Assembly: GCA_965153355.1 (NCBI GenBank)
Contig: OZ231127.1
Span: 83,080,001-83,144,000 of the forward strand
Length of the DNA: 64,000 nt
Source of the DNA: Flaccisagitta enflata
Taxonomy: Eukaryota; Chaetognatha; Sagittoidea; Aphragmophora
Reading direction: 5' to 3'
The notes below the pieces were generated by a model. The model did no database searches. It saw only the letters and a list, made by a program, of their open reading frames with translations, and was not told where the DNA came from. This document shows, in pieces, positions 58,681-64,000 of this stretch. The translations under genes were made by a program, and so were the position numbers. Every line of letters starts with the position of its first letter. Within the stretch, counting starts at the first letter, position 1.

Positions 58681-59308
58681 ACTGAAATGACAAAAAACAA
58701 AAAAATCGAAATTCTCCGAGCAGTTTATGTTGTGGAGCTGTCTTGGGCTTCTATTGTCATCATTTTCAGTTTTTTAAGTTTAGATCTTGGTGGCCGCGCC
58801 TTACCTTGAACTTCCCATAGGTCAATAGAAAAACAAAAATTTCAAATTGGTCAAATCAAAATTTTGACTGCAGATTTGGAATCTTCATGAAAAACTGTCT
58901 GTTGAAAGTGCTTTTCTTTTTTCAAAATTCCTTCGGGATCACTATGAAAATCCACGCTAAAGATTTTTAAAAAAGGTAAGTTCAATGATTTTACAAAGAA
59001 ATTAAAAGGAAAGGTATGTTTCGCGACATTTGACATCACTTTTGACCACCTTCTAATTGGAATATCAAAAAAAGGAAAACACTTTCAATTGTCAGTTTTT
59101 TCTGCAGATTTCAAATCTGCAGTCAAAATTGGAATTTAAATACTTTGAAATTTTGGATTTCTTATAGGGGTAGGGTTAATAGAAGGTAAGGTGCGGCCAC
59201 CTAAAAGTAGAATTTCAAAGCCAATATTGAATTCAATAGAAGCCTCAGACAGTCCCACAACATGATCTGCTCAGAGAACGTTAATTTTATTGTTTTTTGT
59301 CATTTAGT
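58681..59308. mobile_element. Foldback element, 628 bp, inside module copy 2
   Basis: The ends ACTGAAATGACAAAAAACAA and TTGTTTTTTGTCATTTAGT are inverted with one gap. The arms also share GTTGTGG..CTGTC, GCTTCTATTG and GGTGGCCGCGCCTTACCTT. The module's similarity to copy 1 stops at about 58680 and resumes at about 59345 (GACAGGATGCCTGAGCTCTG), so this is an insertion. Confidence 0.75.
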
Positions 59309-59339
59309 GCATAGGCTATTACACACCAGTAGTCCCAGT

Positions 59340-59465
59340 TCCCGCGACAGGATGCCTGAGCTCTGAAAATTTTCACCTGACAGTTTGCCGGTTGTGTCAA
59401 TGGCAGTCCCAGCACAAATTTGAGTTTGGGAGATAAAGATTGATCAGTTTGCAATAAAGAAATTT
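59340..59465 (+). pseudogene. 3' continuation of module copy 2
   Basis: ACAGGATGCCTGAGCTCTGA, AAATTTTCACCTGACAGTTT and GAGATAAAGATTGATCAG match the 3' part of copy 1 (61480-61600, minus). The reading frame is not maintained. 59466-59743 is unassigned. Confidence 0.6.
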
Positions 59466-59743
59466 TCTACTGAAAGTAAACTTAGATTTCCGACACGAGT
59501 CTTCCTGGTACCGTATGCTGACGGTTTAGCGCCGTACGGCTATGGCGATGATCCGTCCACGGTGAAATCTGGTCGCCAGCCGCCGAGATCGGCAGCTCCA
59601 AACCTGTACCGACTCGCCGTAATCAACGCGGGTTGACTATTATGATTGATATTGGCAAAGCACACAACAGCACTCGATTCACATTTTAGCAACTTAATGA
59701 CGTTGCATTGGTTTTATAGTTCAGGGTCCTATTCGCGATTCAT

Positions 59744-60571
59744 ACATCTACGGCCAATATCTCAAATAGTCCCATAGGACCGTTTGTTCCGCTTTAATTT
59801 TTAAGATATTAGACGTCATTGAAAATTTCAGCGAAAAGAAATTTAAAATGAAAAATTTTAATAAGAAAAATTTTAGCAAAGAAAACAATTCTAACGAAAA
59901 AAATTTAACAAAAATTTTAGCGAAAAAATTTGAAGCGAAAAAAAATTTTAAAAAAAGGATTTTAAAAATTCTAACAACCAAGATTTTATGAAAAATTTAA
60001 CAAAACATCAGAGTAAAGAATTTTAGAAGAGTAATTTTTGGCAAAATTTTAGCGGAAAATTTTTAACGCTAATGCATAAACAAAAATTTAAAGAAAAATA
60101 CTTCAAAAAAAAATTTAAGAAAATTTACAAAAATAATTTTAGTGAGAAACATTTTAGCGAAAAAAATTAAAGAAAACGATTTTTTTAATTAAATTTTTTT
60201 TGCAAAATGTTTTTTGCTAAAATTTTTTCTCGCTAAAATTTTTTTTCTCTAAAATGATTTCGCTAAAATTTTTCTCGCTAAAATTTTTCTCGCTAAAATT
60301 TTTTTTGTAAAAATTTTACTCGCTAAAATTTTTGTAGTTAGATTTTTCTCGTTAGAATTTTTTTTGCTAAAATTTTTCTCACTAAAATTTTTTCTCGCTT
60401 TAATTTTTTGCTTAAATTTTTTTCGTTAAATTTTTCTCGTTAAAATCGTTTCTTGCTAAAATTTTTCCTCGCTAAAATTTCTTCTTGCTAAAATTCTCAA
60501 TGACGTCAAATATCAAAAATTGAGCGGAACAAACGTTTTAGCGTGACCGTTTGAGTCATCGACGTAGATAT
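59744..60571. mobile_element. Family E foldback, about 828 bp, made of GCTAAAATTTTT units
   Basis: The outer arms share CGTTTGTTCCGCT (59781-59793 and 60523-60535), TGACGTCA/TGACGTCAT and CATCTACG. Between them, AGCGAAAAAAATTT-like units on the left face TTTTTCTCGCTAAAATTT units on the right, with a centre near 60158-60190. A further copy of the outer end (CTTCTTGCAGAATTTTCAAT, GACCTCAAATATCAA) lies at 61045. No ORF. Confidence 0.75.
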
Positions 60572-61247
60572 ACAGTGTGTTTCACATCAAATTACACCAA
60601 AGAAAACGTTGCCATTTTACTTTAAAACAGGGTAGATCAATTCTGAAAAAAGTTTCATGCAGAAAAATTGTTCCAATTTTTTGTCCCCAAATTTCATAGA
60701 GCTGAGTTGAGAACTCTGTTCTCTACATCAATTCATAATAATCTTTAGATTTTTGAGGAGCACAAAACGCTTTAAAAACACTCATTTCTTGGATATTAAT
60801 GGTAAACATTGAATCAATGCTAAGAAAATTCTGCACATTTATTTTTATCAAATTATATGATCTAAACTATCAAATGAAAAAATATAAAAACAAAAATTGC
60901 TTAAAAAAATCAATTTCAATATTTTTTCATTATTGGACGGGGAAATTGACTGTAATTCAAATTGGGCTAGTGGTCAAAATTTTCCGCCCAGTTCATTAAA
61001 TTTTTCTATAAAAAATTGGAACTATTTTTCTAAGTAAAATTTCTTCTTGCAGAATTTTCAATGACCTCAAATATCAAATTGGCAACGTGGTCTGCGGGAA
61101 TTTGAGTTTTGCGTAGATTATAAATCACCAAGTGGGATTTTCCTGAACTGCAAACCAGTCCTGGCGTTGTTTAGAAGTTGCCTAAAATCTGGATCAAGTG
61201 CCTGTTGATGTGCGACGCGCTAAATCTTCATATCAATAGAGTCAAAA
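60572..61247. other. AT-rich stretch with a partial family E end
   Basis: Apart from the family E-like end at about 61030-61100, I recognise nothing. Confidence 0.45.
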
Positions 61248-61490
61248 TCAAGCCAACTGCGCCGGACATGGCTTCTGAAGCTTCCTGGAAATTTTTGGCT
61301 CGTGGGACTTGCTTGGTCTCTGGCGCTGAAACGGTAGATTTCTCTTGGACACGGACATCACCATTAGCTTCGGCACGGCATAAACTGTCGACATGCAATT
61401 TTTCAGAGCTCCGACATTCTTTGTCACCGAGAAATCAAAGTTTTTCTGTTTGAAATTTGGAAATTTTTTTATTTGCAACTTCATCAGTCT
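61248..61490 (-). pseudogene. Duplicated 3' segment of the module
   Basis: The minus-strand segment from CAGAAAAACTTTGATTTCTC through AATTGCATGTCGACAGTTTA to AGAAATCTACCGTTTC is a diverged copy of the last roughly 130 bp of the adjacent ORF (61491-61620), so that terminal segment is tandemly duplicated. Confidence 0.65.
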
Positions 61491-62313
61491 TTATCTCCAA
61501 ACGGTAAATTTCTCATGCTTGGGGACTTCGCCATTGACTTCGACAAGGCACAAACTGTCAAACTGAAAATTTTCAGTGCACAGGCATCCTTTCTCACCTT
61601 TAAATCGAGGTTTTTCTGAATTTAGGTTCAAAAATCCGGTTTTAAGAGCGCTAAGCAAAAGATTTTTTGCTCTGACGCTCAGTATCTTCGAAACTGTTGG
61701 ATTAATGTTCTCTAAAATAGCGTAGGAAGATTCAGCAGGTCGAGATCTATCAAACTGATCTTTTTTCGATTCCTCCGAACTCTTCTGAGAGCCGGAGATA
61801 GGTTTTTTCACCATTTTTCCCTGTTGTGATCCACTGTGAGGTTCAGATTTGGGCGTTTTGGTGATATTTTCGGTTTTGTCTAAGCACTGCTCGAGAACAG
61901 GAGGAGCTAGAGGGTCGTGGATGGTCGCCATGGTTAGCCCTTTAGTTGATGTAGACGCCTGCCTAGTCTTGGGGCCCTTCTCCAAGTGGTTTGGCTGCAG
62001 CGCCTCGTCAAGTGCGTCAGTTGAAGGCGTTTTTGAGTGTTTTGAGGGACAACTCAAATTTGGCTGGCCTAAACTCTTTGAAATGGGCCTTTTTACCGTG
62101 GCATCGTGTGCATCAGTTGTTGCTGCAGTGACATGCTGATTTTTGAGAGGCTGGGATGCTGCTGGCGTCGACGAGGCACTTGAGAAGCTTGTTGAAGGAT
62201 CCTCATCGAAATAGACATCAAAATCAGCCAATTCTTTTTTTATATCAGCAAACATTTTTCTCTGCTTCTCTCGAATGTTGTCGGATGCGACTGGGGACGC
62301 AAAGGTGACTTTG
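61491..62313 (-). pseudogene. Ser/Thr/Pro/Lys-rich module, copy 1 (3' of gypsy RNase H)
   Basis: An open frame continues from the gypsy RNase H frame across a SINE. ATG 62253-62255 lies mid-frame, preceded by TFASPVASDNIREKQRK. Residues from that ATG: an acidic start (KKELADFDVYFDEDP), long Ser/Thr/Pro/Lys-rich disordered sequence (TSTKGLT, EPHSGSQQGKMVKKPIS), and a more ordered end (FLNLNSEKPRFKG..CLCTENFQF) to a stop at 61491. No zinc finger, protease or integrase motif is visible. The position where Ty3/gypsy elements carry integrase (HHCC, DDE) is occupied by this module. Function unknown. Confidence 0.65.
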
Positions 62314-62632
62314 AGGGGTGGGGGATAGCTCAGAGGTAGCGTGTGAGCTCGTGGCCCTCTGGGTCACGAGTTCGAGTCCTGTCTTGGACGAGTCTTTTCA
62401 ACGGAGGTTGGAATCCTCAACCATGCGATCGGGGGTTGCCTGGTGAATCCAGTAAAAACAGCTAGGTAGACGGGAGGGTTGGAAGGGTGGAAGGGTGGGT
62501 AACAATGGATCCGGACAGGGGCGCCTCAAATGGTGGATCTGCGTAACTGCGTTGGCAGGCAGAACGCCCCTTACTGTACGATAGTATGGGAAACTTCCAC
62601 TCCTCCCAAGTGGCAACAACAACAACAACAAC
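62314..62632 (+). mobile_element. tRNA-derived SINE with 12-bp target duplication
   Basis: The head resembles a tRNA: GGGGATAGCTCAGAGGTAGC (A-box-like) at 62321, then GAGTTCGAGTCCTG (B-box-like) at about 62369, as in RNA polymerase III internal promoters. The body has no ORF. The tail is (CAA)n at about 62613-62632. AAGGTGACTTTG flanks it exactly at 62302-62313 and 62633-62644. It lies inside, and interrupts, the minus-strand gypsy-linked ORF. Confidence 0.9.
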
Positions 62633-63683
62633 AAGGTGACTTTGCGTTGACGAGAGGCTGGAGGATCTGCGGCGGATGCAGTTCTTGAAGGCTGCAAGAT
62701 TGATGAGATGGTTGGTTGACTTTGGATTGGTTTCAAATGATGGCAGAAACAAAATGATGAGATTGTAGCTGAACTTTGCAACATGTCCAAATGTTGCAAG
62801 AAGACATGACGGTCATTGGCAACTGACAAGATGTTGGAGACAGATGCTGCTGCTTTGTTGGAGAGGATCCCATTTTGCCTTGAGAGTGCATCCGCCACAA
62901 AGTTACTTTTACCCTCTAGATAGCGGATATCAGTAGTAAATTCGGCTATCTCTTACAACTGATTTGTTTGCCTTGCTGTTGGTGCGTCAGTTTTCTTGTG
63001 GATTGAAGGCACCAAGCTTTGGTGGTCAGTATAAAGAGTAAAAGGGCGGCCTTCCGCCATGTGTTCAAAATGTTGTATGGCCTTGTGAGCAGCATTAAGC
63101 TCTCTGTCGTAAGGACACCAGTCTTGTCGACTGTCGAGTGTCTGATAGCTTTTTGGACCAAAAGGCCAACAGTTCCCATCCATGAGGGCCTCTCTGCTCA
63201 ATGACAGCTCCCATCGCGACATCTGAAGTATCTGTTGTGATGGCAAGTGGGGGATTGGGATCAGGATGGTGGAGCATTGTCGAGTTAGCCAATGCATCTT
63301 TGATCGAGTCAAAAGATGTCTGCATATCTTCAGAACAGTTTAGCCTTTTTGGACTTGCTTTCAAGGAGTCGAAAAAGTAATAGAGATGATGGGCTGCTGC
63401 CTTGACAAAATGACCATAATTATTTACCATCCCAAGAAATCTCCTGAGCTCTTTGATTGAGGTGGGTGGGCGGGTCTTTCTGATAGCCTCTACCTTCTCA
63501 GGGAGTGGACGGATACCATTTGCGTCGATGAGATGGCCCAGAAATTTGACTGATGACGCCCCCAGGATACACTTTTTCCTGTTCACCACGAGACCATTCT
63601 CTTCCAAAATCTTGAAGACACGCTCCAAGTCCTCGAGATGCTCTTCTTTTGTGGCTGAAGCAATCAAAATATCGTCAAGATAT
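62633..63683 (-). pseudogene. Ty3/gypsy pol fragment: RT 3' part and RNase H
   Basis: The minus-strand similarity begins exactly at the RT catalytic box YLDD (63671-63682). Everything 5' of it is replaced by AT-rich DNA. It continues with VKFLGHLIDANGIRPLPEK and RRFLGMVNNYGHFVKAAA (RT thumb), then RNase H: AITTDTSD, LLAFWSKKLSD, YDREL, LYTDHQSL and ADALSRQNG. The lesions are a one-base insertion in the AA at 63111-63112 that shifts the frame before YDREL, a TAA stop at 62953-62955, and the SINE at 62314-62632. After ADALSRQ the frame continues into non-integrase sequence. Conserved spacing identifies the family with high confidence. The copy is inactive. Confidence 0.9.
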
Positions 63684-64000
63684 TAAAAATTTTTATTTTC
63701 CGCTTGAATTCTTGCAGAATTTCCAAAAATAATTTCTAGGCAAAAAGAAAAAAATTTGGGAGAAAAAAAGTGTTTTTTGAAAAAATTTATTGATTTTATT
63801 TAGCGACTTCCCTTCAGTTTTGAGTGAAAAAAAACATATTTGGATTCAGCCTGGTGAATACTACAAAACAATGCTTTAATAATCAATCAGTTTGTCCCCT
63901 TGATTCGGCGGGCTCTTTGTGATTTGGTGACACATGTTAGACCCAAGTGGATTGGATTATTTTGTAAAATTTCAAGGGCGCGTACTATCTGTTTAAGAGT
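63684..64000. other. AT-rich flank of the truncated gypsy copy
   Basis: TTCTTGCAGAATTTCCAAAA at 63709 resembles the family E-type end at 61045, so the gypsy truncation may coincide with an AT-rich foldback. Nothing else recognised up to the window edge. Confidence 0.45.

Noticed and set aside
62321-62393. Functional tRNA gene
   Set aside because: A- and B-box-like motifs are present, but the cloverleaf is poor and the sequence continues into a SINE body with a (CAA)n tail and target duplication.

Overview
This window looks like a gene-poor, repeat-saturated stretch of a eukaryotic nuclear genome, most likely an invertebrate animal. The evidence is degraded LINE and Ty3/gypsy reverse transcriptase pieces, a tRNA-derived SINE, very long (GA)n, (TA)n, (GAA)n, (AAC)n and (GAAA)n microsatellites, and no operon-like packing. 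The species cannot be named from the sequence alone. I see no host protein-coding gene that I can support. Most long open frames are translations of simple repeats.

Layout. 0-6 kb: simple and minisatellite DNA, including an 11-bp array at 4.32-5.17 kb. 6.3-7.05 kb: first family B foldback element. 7.5-8.3 kb: 58-bp array, followed by TC/TGTC microsatellites to 9.5 kb. 9.7-10.05 kb: palindromic MITE with a 10-bp flanking duplication. 11-14 kb: several minisatellites, one split by a family A element. 15-17.3 kb: GA/GAAA tracts and a 95-bp array. 17.49-19.71 kb: a family A element carrying a 2.1-kb palindrome. 20.5-22.35 kb: family B leader running into a 75-bp coding-phase array. 27.25-29.61 kb (minus): the longest complex ORF, a retroelement ORF1-like protein with a C-terminal SGNH-hydrolase-like domain. 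31.2-32.6 kb: a family A element, a foldback and a family B element in series. 34.3-34.9, 37.26-37.39 and 57.1-57.56 kb (minus): LINE reverse transcriptase relics. 36.5-41 kb: foldbacks and a 600-bp GA tract. 43-52 kb: many family A copies, an inverted pair of family D repeats and more minisatellites. 54 kb: a region dense in the palindrome GTTCATGAAC. 55.2-57.0 kb: one family B element nested in another in opposite orientation. 57.5-58.06 kb: three family A pieces in series. 57.8-63.7 kb: two inverted copies of a Ser/Thr/Pro/Lys-rich coding module. One copy is fused to a gypsy RT/RNase H and broken by a frameshift, a stop codon and a SINE.

Two home-grown short element families organise much of the window. 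Family A (about 150-225 bp) reads CAAGGCCGGATACACGG, then a GGGTGGGCAGGGGC box, then a GGAC/CGAC microsatellite, then a terminal hairpin GTCGCGT-N-ACGCGACT, and it sits in A-runs. Its hairpin shows compensatory changes between copies. Family B has a leader (AGTCGCAAAAGCG...GGTCAGCGGTACCCG), subterminal inverted repeats around GCGGCCCCNNAGGGG, a variable tandem-repeat core and an end GGGGCCGCTGCCCAAAAA. Both families end in a hairpin plus an A-run, have no terminal inverted repeats at the extreme ends and carry tandem-repeat cores. This recalls non-autonomous Helitron/Helentron-like elements, but that assignment is inference. No autonomous partner is visible here.
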